A stretch of DNA of 64,000 nucleotides from a bacterium (GTDB taxonomy: Bacteria > Planctomycetota > UBA1135 > UBA2386), in the NCBI GenBank assembly GCA_030432695.1, contig JAUILN010000009.1, positions 248,001 through 312,000 on the forward strand, given 5' to 3'. Below the pieces are notes generated by a model. The model was not told the DNA's origin. It worked only from the letters and a program-made list of their open reading frames with translations, and did no database searches. The stretch's first letter is position 1; every line of letters starts with the position of its first letter. The position numbers were made by a program, and so were the translations under genes. Positions 17,701 to 25,505 of this stretch are shown here, piece by piece.

Positions 17701-19277
17701 AGGTCTGTGAGTTCTTCGATGCGGGTGCGCGTCGAGTTCTTCAGCGCAATGAGTTCTGCGCGGGTCGCGTTCTCGTCGAGGCTCTCGCCGAGGTCGCGCG
17801 CCCAATCGAACGTGGCTCGGCCATACTGCACGGCGTCGATGACGCAGCGGACGGCGCGGCTGATCTTGGTCAGGTCCGCCACGCAGTCCCAAAGTGTCGA
17901 CGCCGCCTGGCTCACGTCGTCGAGGACGTCCCAGACGGTCTTGTCGCAGCAGTCGCTGCAGCCGGGACCATCATCGGGAGGTCCACCGTCGCCCGGCGTA
18001 CCCGGGCCGGAGCCGTGCCAGCCTGGCGCCCGGACGCCGACGCCCGGGTCGGTCGTGATGTTCTCACCGTCGGCGGAGACGGTCATCGGACCGACGACCT
18101 CGAACTGGCCGGTGTCGTGATTGAACGACCAGAGTGCGCTCTTCGCACCGGCCTCCAGCCGCTCGCCGGTGCCGGGATCCGCCACGTTCGGCAGGGTCAG
18201 CGGCGCCGGTTGGTCGAAATTGGTCGGTCCATCGGTCTGGACGGTCAGGACGAGCGGCAGTCGAAGTCCCGGAGGAAGCGCTCCCGGCAGCCGGTCGCGG
18301 CGCACGGGGGCCACGCCGACCGAACCGCCGCGGCTCCCGTCGTCGGCGAACAGGCTATCGGCCGGGACGGTCAGGCGAACGCGTTGCAGCGCGGCGACCA
18401 TGTCGGGATCACCGAAGCGGTCGAGCTGTTCCTGGACCATCGTGATCGTCGTGTCCGAGTCCCGCGACACGGGCATCAGGGCAGTCGTGGCGACCGCTGG
18501 GAGATAGACCGTTCCGACCGTCACGCGTCGACCGTCGCTCGCCTCCCACGTCTTGCCGACGCTCGGGTAGTAGAACCCGTCCGGAGCGTTCGCGGCGGTC
18601 GTGCCGTCGATGTGCACGAAGATCCGACCAGGAGGTACGTCGCGAAGACAGAAGTTGCCGAGCAGGTCGGTTGTGGTCGTGAGTTCGGGGATCCCGTCGA
18701 CGCGCATCGTGACGCCAACCAGTGGGACGTCGGACCCGTCGGGGCCTGGTTCCGACGCGAACACACGGCCACAGACGTCGGTGAAGCGCACGCGATCGAG
18801 TTTCAGCGTGCGGAAGGCCAGGGTGCGGAAGCCGCCGGTCAAGCCGTCGGCGTCGACGTCGACCAGGCGGCCCGTGCCGGCCGAGCGGAGTCGGTCGCCA
18901 TCGATGTCGACGAGGATCTCGGATCCAGCCGGGAGCGGGGCCGAGCGGGCGAACAGCGTCAGCGATTTGCCGTCGGCGCTGCGGTGGACGCGGGTCGGCA
19001 GAGGGCCATCCGACGTGCGGAGGCCGAGCGCAGCGGAGAGATCACCGTCGGCGAGCGGGGCATCGAATCGCAGGATCACCTCACGGTGGATCGCGACCCC
19101 GTCCTCGCCGTCGAACGGGGAGGAGTCGAGGAGGGACGCGTCCCCTGCCTGGAGCGGCGCCCGGGGCGGCCCGGAACTCGAGTCGCCGCAGGCGAACAGC
19201 AGGGTCGTGATCGAGACGAGCAGTGTGGCGGCGGGGACTCGAAGTCGCCTCGGGCGCGGATCGATGGTCGAGAGCAT
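14709..19277 (-). CDS. Very large multidomain surface lipoprotein (propeller, Ig-like and PA14-like domains)
   Basis: A 1522-residue protein. The ATG at 19277 gives a lipoprotein signal (TLLVSITTLLFAC, Cys about 30); an earlier in-frame start at 19454 adds unlikely sequence. Order: SbsA/Big_5-like Ig domain (SSPFDGEDGVAIHREVILRF); a carboxypeptidase-regulatory-like fold (TDLLGNFCLRDVPPG); a CSDCCDK motif and a long helical region with paired Cys; a calcium-binding stretch (DTDQDGLPDIVEP, DTDGDGTNDGDE); an LVIVD-like propeller; Ig-like modules (VRAVDFFVDGELLRTD, PPEVLDSAPRDNG); and a PA14-like C-terminus (FPVDDDYVFFVDLDDQVTLQ) ending in a CPCC cluster. It probably sits on the outer membrane with an adhesive or scaffolding role; no enzyme motif is seen. 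A 189-base gap separates it from the sulfotransferase gene upstream. Confidence 0.8.
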   Translation of the reverse strand: MLSTIDPRPRRLRVPAATLLVSITTLLFACGDSSSGPPRAPLQAGDASLLDSSPFDGEDGVAIHREVILRFDAPLADGDLSAALGLRTSDGPLPTRVHRSADGKSLTLFARSAPLPAGSEILVDIDGDRLRSAGTGRLVDVDADGLTGGFRTLAFRTLKLDRVRFTDVCGRVFASEPGPDGSDVPLVGVTMRVDGIPELTTTTDLLGNFCLRDVPPGRIFVHIDGTTAANAPDGFYYPSVGKTWEASDGRRVTVGTVYLPAVATTALMPVSRDSDTTITMVQEQLDRFGDPDMVAALQRVRLTVPADSLFADDGSRGGSVGVAPVRRDRLPGALPPGLRLPLVLTVQTDGPTNFDQPAPLTLPNVADPGTGERLEAGAKSALWSFNHDTGQFEVVGPMTVSADGENITTDPGVGVRAPGWHGSGPGTPGDGGPPDDGPGCSDCCDKTVWDVLDDVSQAASTLWDCVADLTKISRAVRCVIDAVQYGRATFDWARDLGESLDENATRAELIALKNSTRTRIEELTDLINCGKDVTTGRAVAVVRCLDGIIAEMERLCDEYRDCTDIIGQDQACALIGRARPYAAAARDAVDALDRYLEDGIRAAAMTALNRLLIRVCEFLDRQTALSGGDVITPDEAEELRQLLRDVQAAIPSEADGETLTTWLQTGYLENLILSREVSVALGELSGEVSTRTRNVRFDYLVEAPVDDPLGMRRGSSSSSGALRILLPSRTDYRIRLYDPTSRQLAVTIDRSAEEGRPTRFPRMILGPASEAMDTDQDGLPDIVEPIYRADPTVADTDGDGTNDGDEVHAGTDPNDGNAGAVGLLAEVDTGGPALDVCALDGAVAVALGDSGIEIFNAYQGLDPVRIARAPTPAAATRVACSTDRLAVAASTAGLAVYDLSVPGTAALLGVLQIGDVRAVAASPSGFAYAGTDSGRISLVDLGTATELGNQSIGQEVRDVQFRGELIYALADDAVVVLRRSGLAMAEVHRTALQRSEFQRLFAGSEGLVATHVNGFVYLDLTDDPSRPTLVAATDTQQRGWRQLVLDGSGFGLGVVSPNRLADVDTDLHLYDLRSPHQPGTFLRRFGDDLLADAEPWSIVSYDGIAYMADRRGKLLAFRYRDLDLADVPPAIDLVTEPESMVEEGALVLARAAVADDVQVRAVDFFVDGELLRTDNSYPFETSVFAPSTSAATELTLSARAYDTAGNDTETAPIVLQVGPDATPPEVLDSAPRDNGTWAVGQVLVAAVTFSEPVTETTLTRDAALLTAAGADGVLDTTDDEMVTLSDQVRYDPILQTATWASLEPLSEGPYRFTLSDAIADSAGNALVPWSIRFEAVDGLRMRMFGSWTSSALVDFFAGRPAETFTVLRSGQPAQQTEIAVVPNVDFSDGSGAFVRHRGLDGVAAGSSSAPGGDDIGFRSPGSSDNFAFVVEGVINFPVDDDYVFFVDLDDQVTLQIDGQSLILISSGCRVATAQSQPTHFTAGPHALRIAIGDACPCCVQGVLRVTGGGLTRAVVPPAWFGN

Positions 19278-19466
19278 GGCGTCTGGGTCTCGCGGGGCAC
19301 ACGAGCCGATCTTCCAACGGACTCGTGCAGGAGGAACCGTACGAACGATCGTCCGAACGGCCCGGCATCGAGCGATGATCGCTGCGTTCGACACCGGCGA
19401 GGGTGACCACGGTTGTACCGGCTGGCGGGCGGCCGTCGTCGGACGGTCGTTCACTCCGCTGGCTCG

Positions 19467-20546
19467 TCAGTCACCCCGAGTCGTCAACGCGAAGTGCAGT
19501 GCCCGGGCGCGCAGGAACATCTCCCGAGGAACGTCTGTCTCGCGGAATTCGCGCGCCGGCCGGGTCTCGAGGATCGCGGCCCGGATGCGCAGGTCCGCCG
19601 GGTTCAGGATCCCGAGGTGGCCTGCCAACCGGTCGAGAACCTCCGGTGTCCCCATGGCTTCGAACGGGATCATCTGGACGCGCGGGTCCCCGCGCAGCGG
19701 CTGCATCGCCTCGGCCCAGGCGAGCCAGTACTCCAGCCAGAACTGCAGGTGCTCGGGACCGGGGCCTTCGCGCTCGCCGAGCCAACCGCCGAAGTCGATC
19801 GGCTTGAGGTTCGCGCCGAAGTCGAAGTGGCCGATGCCGGCCATGTAGCGGCGGGCGAACGAGTCCTGCGCGTGCATCTCGGTGAAGCGAAGATGCTGGT
19901 TGTGCAGCGAGCGGGCGTGCTGCAGTGGATCGCGGACGGGCACGACTGCGCGGGCGCCAGGGATCGCGTCGAGCAGGGCCGGCAGGCGGGCGACGTTGAG
20001 GTTGTTCTTCGACAGGTAACGGGTGGCGCGCGGTTCGGCGCGGCGGCGCAGCGCGATGATCTTCCGGCGGTGCGCGGCGAAGAACTCCAGGAACTCGCGT
20101 TCGCCCTCGAGGGAGCCCCAGGGCGTGAGCCGGTCGTCGCGGTAGCGCTTCGCGAAGAACGCCAGCCAGACCATCTCCTCGAAGGCCTCCGGGCTGTCGA
20201 GGGAGACCTCGATGCCGTCGCCATGCGCCCGCTCGCGCTTGTCGCCTGCCTTGCGCTTGCCGCTGAACCTCCGCCACAGCATCGGGCAGAGCACGAACGG
20301 CATGTCGCGGTAGGTGTGGGTGGCGAAGTCGGGGAGACCGGCGAGGAGTTCGAGGAGGATCGTGGTGCCGGCGCGCGGCAGCGAGGTCACGAAGACCGGG
20401 GCGCCGGGCTCGAAAGCCGCGAGTTCGTCCTTGAACTGCTTGTCCTCGAGGTCGGCGATGCCGAGTTGCGCGGAGCGGGTGGCGAAGGCCAGCCGGTGGA
20501 GCAGCCGGTCGAAGGTGCCGTAGCGGTTCTCGAAGTCGGCGGCCAC
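19467..20546 (-). CDS. PAPS-dependent sulfotransferase family protein
   Basis: A 359-residue cytoplasmic protein. The 5'-phosphosulfate loop FVTSLPRAGTTILLELL (52-68) and a 3'-phosphate region VPVRDPLQHARSLHNQHLRF fit the Sulfotransfer_3 family, which moves sulfuryl from PAPS to a sugar, lipid or peptide hydroxyl. The acceptor is unknown. It starts with GTG, 13 bases after the stop of a small membrane-protein gene, so it is probably the third gene of a three-gene unit running from 21187 to 19467. Confidence 0.88.
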   Translation of the reverse strand: MAADFENRYGTFDRLLHRLAFATRSAQLGIADLEDKQFKDELAAFEPGAPVFVTSLPRAGTTILLELLAGLPDFATHTYRDMPFVLCPMLWRRFSGKRKAGDKRERAHGDGIEVSLDSPEAFEEMVWLAFFAKRYRDDRLTPWGSLEGEREFLEFFAAHRRKIIALRRRAEPRATRYLSKNNLNVARLPALLDAIPGARAVVPVRDPLQHARSLHNQHLRFTEMHAQDSFARRYMAGIGHFDFGANLKPIDFGGWLGEREGPGPEHLQFWLEYWLAWAEAMQPLRGDPRVQMIPFEAMGTPEVLDRLAGHLGILNPADLRIRAAILETRPAREFRETDVPREMFLRARALHFALTTRGD

Positions 20547-20559
20547 GGTGCGTCGCGGG

Positions 20560-20949
20560 TCAGGCTTCGGTGGGGCGGCGGCGCTTGAACAGCGGGATCG
20601 CCGCGGCGGTGACCACGCAGGCGATCAACAGGAATGGCCAGGACAGCGCGAGATCGAGGGTGGCGTCGAACGACACCACGCCGACGCGGTCGGCGAGCCA
20701 GACGATGCCGAGCGGCACGCCGAGCGCCAGCGCAAGGCCCAGGGTCAACACCACGAACAGCAGCATGAGCCGCGACGCGTGGCCCTGGACCCGCTGCTCC
20801 TTCTCGAGGTCGCTCAGCGCGGGATCCCGCATGTCGCCGAGCGCGGCACGGCTCCGCGCCAGCACCTCGTCGGCCCGCGCCACCAGGCGGAGCAGGCGCG
20901 CGATCGCCAGGAACCCGACGACCAGGAACAGCCCGGCGACCCAGGTCAT
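20560..20949 (-). CDS. Small membrane protein of unknown function
   Basis: A 129-residue protein with three hydrophobic segments: MTWVAGLFLVVGFLAIARLL at the start, LMLLFVVLTLGLALALGVPL in the middle and LALSWPFLLIACVVTAAAIP before a basic KRRRP tail. Between the first two is a charged helix (RADEVLARSRAALGDMRDP). I know no family name for it. The ATG at 20949 places the first membrane segment at the N-terminus; it is 31 bases from the stop of the preceding small gene and 13 bases from the sulfotransferase. Confidence 0.65.
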   Translation of the reverse strand: MTWVAGLFLVVGFLAIARLLRLVARADEVLARSRAALGDMRDPALSDLEKEQRVQGHASRLMLLFVVLTLGLALALGVPLGIVWLADRVGVVSFDATLDLALSWPFLLIACVVTAAAIPLFKRRRPTEA

Positions 20950-20980
20950 CACTGCGAACCAGTCGAGCGGAGCGAGGCGC

Positions 20981-21187
20981 TCAGGCCTCGGAGCCCTTCT
21001 CGGTGGCCTCGGACCCGGCCGCCGCGTCGTCCTGCGCCCGGCGCGCGCGGAGCATCCGCTTGATCGGATACCAGACGAAGCCGACCACCGCGAGGCCGAC
21101 GGCGGCGAGCAGCGCCAGGAACGACCCGATGGCGGAGAGGGCGCCACCGGGGCCGAGGTAGGCGAGGGTGAGGGTCGCGAGAGACAT
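20981..21187 (-). CDS. Small single-pass membrane protein (68 residues)
   Basis: It begins MSLATLTLAYLGPGGALSA, followed by a hydrophobic span (SFLALLAAVGLAVVGFVWYP), a basic KRMLRARRA stretch and a hydrophilic tail. The LGPGGALS-type start with a following membrane span is a pattern I associate with short planctomycete membrane proteins of unknown role. It is the first gene of the unit with the three-segment membrane protein and the sulfotransferase. The divergent SDR operon starts 234 bases away, across the inverted repeats. Confidence 0.65.
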   Translation of the reverse strand: MSLATLTLAYLGPGGALSAIGSFLALLAAVGLAVVGFVWYPIKRMLRARRAQDDAAAGSEATEKGSEA

Positions 21188-21254
21188 GGTTTCCGGAGGC
21201 CTGCCGGTCGGGAGCGAGGCCGCTGGGGGAGTCTAGCACCCACTCCTCCACGCA

Positions 21255-21291
21255 GGGGTTAACAACTCGACCCGGCCTGGTTGTTAACCCC
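21255..21291. repeat. Nested palindromic element, copy 1
   Basis: GGGGTTAACAAC and GTTGTTAACCCC flank the core TCGACCCGGCCTG. With two more bases each side (CAG... and ...CTG) the outer arms reach 14 perfect bases. The whole 37-base unit is the exact reverse complement of copy 2 at 21329-21365, with 37 bases between them. Confidence 0.9.
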
Positions 21292-21328
21292 TGTTCGGTG
21301 TCGCTGATTCGCCGAGCCCGGCAGGGAG

Positions 21329-21365
21329 GGGGTTAACAACCAGGCCGGGTCGAGTTGTTAACCCC
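21329..21365. repeat. Nested palindromic element, copy 2 (inverted)
   Basis: GGGGTTAACAAC, core CAGGCCGGGTCGA, GTTGTTAACCCC. It is the perfect inverted copy of 21255-21291, followed by a C-rich run. It lies 57 bases before the SDR start, in a divergent intergenic region, so it could be an operator pair, a bidirectional transcription block or a mobile REP-like unit. Confidence 0.9.
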
Positions 21366-21421
21366 CCCCCCTCCCGCGGGCCCGGGGGGAATCGCGATGA
21401 GGAGCCGGATACGGTGCCCGC

Positions 21422-22246
21422 GTGGCAGACGAAACGATCAACAGCGGGCTCGCGGGCCGCGTGGCGGTGGTGACCGGTGGCGGTGGAGTGCTCGGTGGCA
21501 GCATGGCGGAGCACCTCGCCAGGCAGGGTGTGAAGGTGGCGCTGCTGGGGCGGACGGTGTCCAGACTCGAGACGGTCGCGGCCCGGATCCGCGCGGCCGG
21601 CGGCGAGGCGGCAGCGGTGGCGGCCGACGTCCTCGATCCGGCGGCGCTGGAGACCGCGCGCGCCGAGGTGGCGGAGCGGCTCGGCCGGCCGGCGATCCTG
21701 TTGAACGCGGCCGGCGGCAACATGCCGGGCGCCACGATCATGCCCGAGCAGACCTTCTTCGACCTGCAGATCGACGACTTCGACCGGGTGGTCTCGTTGA
21801 ACCTCCGCGGCACCGTGCTGCCCACCCAGGTGTTCGGACCGGACCTGGTCGCCACCGGCCACGGCTGCGTGGTCAACGTCTCCTCGATGGCCGCGCGTCG
21901 GCCGCTGACCCGCGTGGTCGGCTACGCCGCGGCCAAGGCGGCCGTCGACAACTTCACCTGCTGGCTGGCGGTCGAAGCGGCGAAGAAGTTCGGCAGCCGG
22001 ATGCGGGTCAACGCGATCCAGCCGGGCTTCTTCGTCACCGAGCAGAACCGCCGCCTGCTCACCGAGGAAGACGGCTCGCCGACCCCGCGCGGCAGGTCGG
22101 TCCTCGACCACACACCGCTCGGCCGCTTCGGCAACCCCGAGGACCTGCACACCGCGCTCGACTTCCTCTGCTCGGACGCGTCCTCGTTCGTCACCGGCGT
22201 GGTGGTGCCCGTCGACGGCGGCTTCGGGGCGTTCTCGGGAGTCTGA
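21422..22246 (+). CDS. Short-chain dehydrogenase/reductase, D-mannonate oxidoreductase-like
   Basis: A 274-residue classical SDR. The nucleotide motif TGGGGVLGGSMA (18-29), NAAGG (95-99), catalytic Ser in VNVSSM (154/155) and YAAAK (Y168, K172) are intact. The C-terminal part (PGFFVTEQNRRLLTEEDGS, then VTGVVVPVDGGFGAFSGV) resembles the SDRs that interconvert D-mannonate and D-fructuronate in hexuronate breakdown; the exact substrate is unproven. GTG at 21422 is the only start compatible with the fold. It is the first gene of a tightly packed four-gene set, with 3 bases to the next gene. Confidence 0.85.
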   Translation: MADETINSGLAGRVAVVTGGGGVLGGSMAEHLARQGVKVALLGRTVSRLETVAARIRAAGGEAAAVAADVLDPAALETARAEVAERLGRPAILLNAAGGNMPGATIMPEQTFFDLQIDDFDRVVSLNLRGTVLPTQVFGPDLVATGHGCVVNVSSMAARRPLTRVVGYAAAKAAVDNFTCWLAVEAAKKFGSRMRVNAIQPGFFVTEQNRRLLTEEDGSPTPRGRSVLDHTPLGRFGNPEDLHTALDFLCSDASSFVTGVVVPVDGGFGAFSGV

Positions 22247-22249
22247 GCG

Positions 22250-23302
22250 ATGCTGCGCACAGCCATCCTTCCGCTGCTGTTCGCACCCGCGCTGATAGCA
22301 CAGCTTCGCACTCCTCCGCCGTCGTACGGCATCGCACTGATGGACGGGGTGGAGACCCTGCGCATCTGGGACGGCGAGGGGTGGGGCCTCGGCAGCGACC
22401 CGCGCCTCGATCCGGACCAGCCACAGCGCTTGATCATCGGCGACGAGCGTCGCCGACACCTGTTCTGCCCGTCCGGCGGCGAGCAGCCGCTGCGCACCCG
22501 CTTCGCGCTGGGCTCGTGCTCGATCCGCGGCGACGTGCTGTTCGCGAAGGACGGGGCGTTCGATCTCCTGTTGCCCAACGGCAGCTCGGTGGGCATCCAG
22601 GCTTTCGGCGTGGAGCCCGGCACCTGGGTGCCGCTGGAGATCGACTTCACGGTCGATGCGCTCGGCAAGGGCACTCTGCGGCGCTTGCGTCTCGGCGGTG
22701 CCGACAAGATCGAGCGCCCGCTCGAACTGGGAGTCGGCACGCCGCGCGGACCGATCGGTCTGCGCGATCTGATCGGCGCGCGGGTGAGCTTCCGCGACTG
22801 GGTCGTGGTTCCGGCGCAGCGGTTCGGTGCCGAGCTGGAGCCGGTCGACCTCGCCGCGCTCGAGCCGGGTGGCTTCGCCCCGGACGAGTCGGTCTCCGTC
22901 CTGAGTGCCGACAGCGAGGCTGCGGCCATCCGGCTGTCCGACGACCTGCAGCCCGGCCAGACCTGGGCGCTCGAGCTGCTACTCGCTCCGCGGACCCGCG
23001 GCGTCCTCGACGTCGGCGGAGTCGAGGTGGTGCTGAACCGTTCGGCGCGCGGCGCGGCCAAGACCGGCTCCGTCGTCGACGGCGCCCTCGTCCGCGAACG
23101 CCTGGTGCCCGACGATGCCGCACGCTTCGTCGTCGGCATCCGCACCTCCATCGACGGCGCGGTCACGGTCCTCGTCAACGGCGTCGAGACGGCCCGTCAG
23201 CCGCCCGCGGCGCGCGGACTCGGCGCGGAGCTCACGCTGCGCCGCACGTCGGGCGACGGACCGCTGCAGCTCTTCGGCCTGCGCCGGAGCGCGCCGAAGT
23301 GA
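22250..23302 (+). CDS. Secreted protein of unknown function (jelly-roll-like)
   Basis: A 350-residue protein with a signal peptide (MLRTAILPLLFAPALIAQ). The sequence is mostly beta, with two similar halves: GDVLFAKDGAFDLLLPNGSS...PGTWVPLEIDFTVD and DGALVRERLVPDDAARFVVGI...DGAVTVLVNGVET. This is reminiscent of concanavalin-like sheets in DUF1080-type or laminin-G proteins. No catalytic residues can be assigned. It is co-transcribed with the SDR before it and overlaps the GT87-like gene by four bases (GTGA). Confidence 0.6.
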   Translation: MLRTAILPLLFAPALIAQLRTPPPSYGIALMDGVETLRIWDGEGWGLGSDPRLDPDQPQRLIIGDERRRHLFCPSGGEQPLRTRFALGSCSIRGDVLFAKDGAFDLLLPNGSSVGIQAFGVEPGTWVPLEIDFTVDALGKGTLRRLRLGGADKIERPLELGVGTPRGPIGLRDLIGARVSFRDWVVVPAQRFGAELEPVDLAALEPGGFAPDESVSVLSADSEAAAIRLSDDLQPGQTWALELLLAPRTRGVLDVGGVEVVLNRSARGAAKTGSVVDGALVRERLVPDDAARFVVGIRTSIDGAVTVLVNGVETARQPPAARGLGAELTLRRTSGDGPLQLFGLRRSAPK

Positions 23303-24579
23303 GTCGCCTCCGCGCCCTGCTCGCCGGTTGGCGGAGCTGGATCGTCCCCGCGCTGTGGATCGCCGCGTCGCTGTTCCTGGTGATCCGCACCGGCATCCGC
23401 GACCGCGGCGTGATCCTCGACCACCTGGAGTTCGGCCGCCGCCTGTTCGCCGGCGAGCCGCTCTATGCGCCCTACCTCGACGACGGTCCGCTGCACTCGG
23501 TCTATCCGCCGTCGTTCGGTTTGCTGACCGGGCCGTTCACCTGGCTCGGGGAACGCGGCGCCCGCTTCGCCTGGGGCCTGCTGCAGGTCGCAGGGCTGTG
23601 GACCATCGGCCGCGTGCTGCTCGGCTGGCTGCGTGACGGCTGGCCGCGCTTCGGTGCAGGACGGCGCCAGCAGGTGCTCGCGGTCGCGCTCGTGGTTCTC
23701 GCGGGCCGCTACGTGTTGCGCGATACGCACGGCGGTGGCGGCAACCTGATCAACCTCGCACTCGCGCTCGGTGCCTTGGCCAGCGCCGAGCGCGGCCGGC
23801 AGAGTCTCGCCGCGCTGCTGCTCGGTCTCTCGCTGGCGACCAAGCCCACCACGGTGCTGCTGGCCCCGGTGCTGTTCGTCCTCGGCCACCGTATTGCCGC
23901 GTTCGGCAGCCTGCTGGCGTTCGGCGCGCTCGCCACGCTCTCGATCCTCGTCCATGGTCAGGGCCTCGAGCCGTTCGGCTACTGGTTCGAAGGTGCTTTG
24001 GCCTACGGCCAGCAGCAGAACCTCTTCGAGCCGGCACTCCACGACCTGCCGCGCTTCTCCTGGATGAACCAGAGCCTGCGTTGCATGGTCGCGCGCTATT
24101 GCGGCGAGGTGCCGGAGCCGTGGATCGGCGAGGTGCCGGGTTATGTGCAGGGGCTGGGACTGTCGACGGCTGCGACGGCCTGGATTGCGAAGCTCGCGAG
24201 CTTCGTGGTGCTGGGCGCGACCTTCTGGACGGTGTGGCGAGTGCGCGACCGGGGTTTGACTCCCACGCGCATCGCGTTCGCCGCGGTGCTGTGCGCGTCG
24301 CTCCTCACGTCGCCCATCAGTTGGAAGGCCCATCAAGTCGCGCTGATCCCGGCCTTCCTGGTGATCGCGGCGCGGGCTTTCGACGGTGATCGATTCGCGC
24401 GTGGCCTCGCCATCGCCTACTTCGTGCTCTGCAGTGCCGGTGGGGGAGACCTGGTCGGTGACGCGGTGAAGGAGTGGCAGCAGAGCCTCTATCTGGTGAC
24501 CTGCTTCGATCTGTTCCTGCTGGGCTGGTTGATCGCGCGGGCGCGCGACCGTAGAGCCATGCCCGAGGCCGCATCATGA
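23299..24579 (+). CDS. GT87-like polyprenol-phosphate-dependent glycosyltransferase (GT-C fold)
   Basis: A 426-residue polytopic membrane protein with about ten hydrophobic segments. An early periplasmic loop is FGRRLFAGEPLYAPYLDDGP...YPPSFGLLTGPFTWLGERGA, where Asp and the Tyr-Pro-Pro motif match the GT87/DUF2029 family. SLATKPTTVLLAPVLFVLGH lies in the next cytoplasmic-side region. Such enzymes take sugar from polyprenyl-phosphate donors and act outside the cytoplasm. GTG at 23299 overlaps the previous stop and is the only sensible start; its end overlaps the next gene by ATGA. Confidence 0.78.
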   Translation: MSRLRALLAGWRSWIVPALWIAASLFLVIRTGIRDRGVILDHLEFGRRLFAGEPLYAPYLDDGPLHSVYPPSFGLLTGPFTWLGERGARFAWGLLQVAGLWTIGRVLLGWLRDGWPRFGAGRRQQVLAVALVVLAGRYVLRDTHGGGGNLINLALALGALASAERGRQSLAALLLGLSLATKPTTVLLAPVLFVLGHRIAAFGSLLAFGALATLSILVHGQGLEPFGYWFEGALAYGQQQNLFEPALHDLPRFSWMNQSLRCMVARYCGEVPEPWIGEVPGYVQGLGLSTAATAWIAKLASFVVLGATFWTVWRVRDRGLTPTRIAFAAVLCASLLTSPISWKAHQVALIPAFLVIAARAFDGDRFARGLAIAYFVLCSAGGGDLVGDAVKEWQQSLYLVTCFDLFLLGWLIARARDRRAMPEAAS

Positions 24580-25481
24580 CACCCCATCCCTGGACCAACG
24601 ACCGGATCCGCGAGCGACTCGAGGAGATCGGCATTCCGGACGTGGACCGTGTCGTCACCGCGATCCGTCCCGCGCTCCGCATGCAGTTCCTCGAAGGAGA
24701 GGTTGCGCTCGGCGCCTCCCACCTCGGCGGCCCGGCCGACGTGCCCCCGGACTTCGAATGGCCGACGCGCAATGGCGTGCCCATGTCGTTGCTGGCCCAG
24801 TTCGATCTCGCGGCAATCGGTTGTGACAGGTTGCCGTGCGAGGGCTGGCTGCTGTTCTTCTATGACGCCGACGAACAGATCTGGGGGTTCGACCCGAAGG
24901 ACCGCGAGGGGTTCACGGTGCGTTGGATCGAGGCCGAACTGGGCGATCTGGTCCGGACGCTGCCCGAGGGGTTGCCCGAGGCTGGGGTCTTCGGCAGCGT
25001 CGGGGTCGAGTTCCACTCCACGCCGTGCCTACCCGGCCTGGAGGACGAAGTGCTCGACGAGGACGCGGATCCGGAAGCGGACGACGAGGAGGACGACGAC
25101 GAAGAAGACGACGAGTGGTTGGAGCACGCCGAGGTCTACGAGGAACTGCTCGACGACATCGCCGACTCGTTCGAACACGTCCAGGACGGGTTCTTCCTGT
25201 TCGGGCACCCGCAGATCATCCAGAACCCGATGCGCACCGAATGCCATCTCGCCAGCCATGGCGTCCACGTCGGCTACCCGGAGGGCTACGAGACCGACGA
25301 AGCCCAGCGACTCCTGGAAGACGACGTCGACGACTGGAATCTGCTGCTGCAGCTCGACAGCGACGAAGATGAACCAGGCTTCGTGTGGGGGGATACCGGC
25401 CGCCTCTACTTCTGGATCCGCGACGCGGACCTGGCGGCCCGCCGCTTCGATCGGGCCTGGTGCATCCTGCAGTGTTACTGA
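24576..25481 (+). CDS. DUF1963/YwqG-like protein with an acidic insertion
   Basis: A 301-residue protein. FLEGEVALGASHLGGPADVP, FEWPTRNGVPMSLLAQFDL, GWLLFFYDAD and the C-terminal LLLQLDSDEDEPGFVWGDTG with LYFWIRDADLAARRFDRAW match the DUF1963 family, whose function is unknown. Residues about 156-186 form an almost pure Asp/Glu stretch that interrupts the domain and looks like an expansion. The start overlaps the preceding stop (ATGA), so it belongs to the SDR-GT87 operon by position. Confidence 0.85.
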   Translation: MTPHPWTNDRIRERLEEIGIPDVDRVVTAIRPALRMQFLEGEVALGASHLGGPADVPPDFEWPTRNGVPMSLLAQFDLAAIGCDRLPCEGWLLFFYDADEQIWGFDPKDREGFTVRWIEAELGDLVRTLPEGLPEAGVFGSVGVEFHSTPCLPGLEDEVLDEDADPEADDEEDDDEEDDEWLEHAEVYEELLDDIADSFEHVQDGFFLFGHPQIIQNPMRTECHLASHGVHVGYPEGYETDEAQRLLEDDVDDWNLLLQLDSDEDEPGFVWGDTGRLYFWIRDADLAARRFDRAWCILQCY

Positions 25482-25505
25482 GGGAGGTAGGCCGACCTCA
25501 TCGCG

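Noticed and set aside
19371..19383. AGCGATGATCGCT palindrome upstream of the large lipoprotein gene
   Set aside because: Short enough to occur by chance in this composition and without a second copy nearby.
16701..19406. Open frame of 901 codons on the + strand
   Set aside because: Antisense to the large lipoprotein gene; the sequence is low in hydrophobic segments and rich in Arg/Val/Gly as in other shadow frames.
21355..23298. Apparent long N-terminal extension of the GT87-like gene
   Set aside because: The frame is open but antisense-like in composition and overlaps the SDR and secreted-protein genes in another frame; the GTG at 23299 is the real start.
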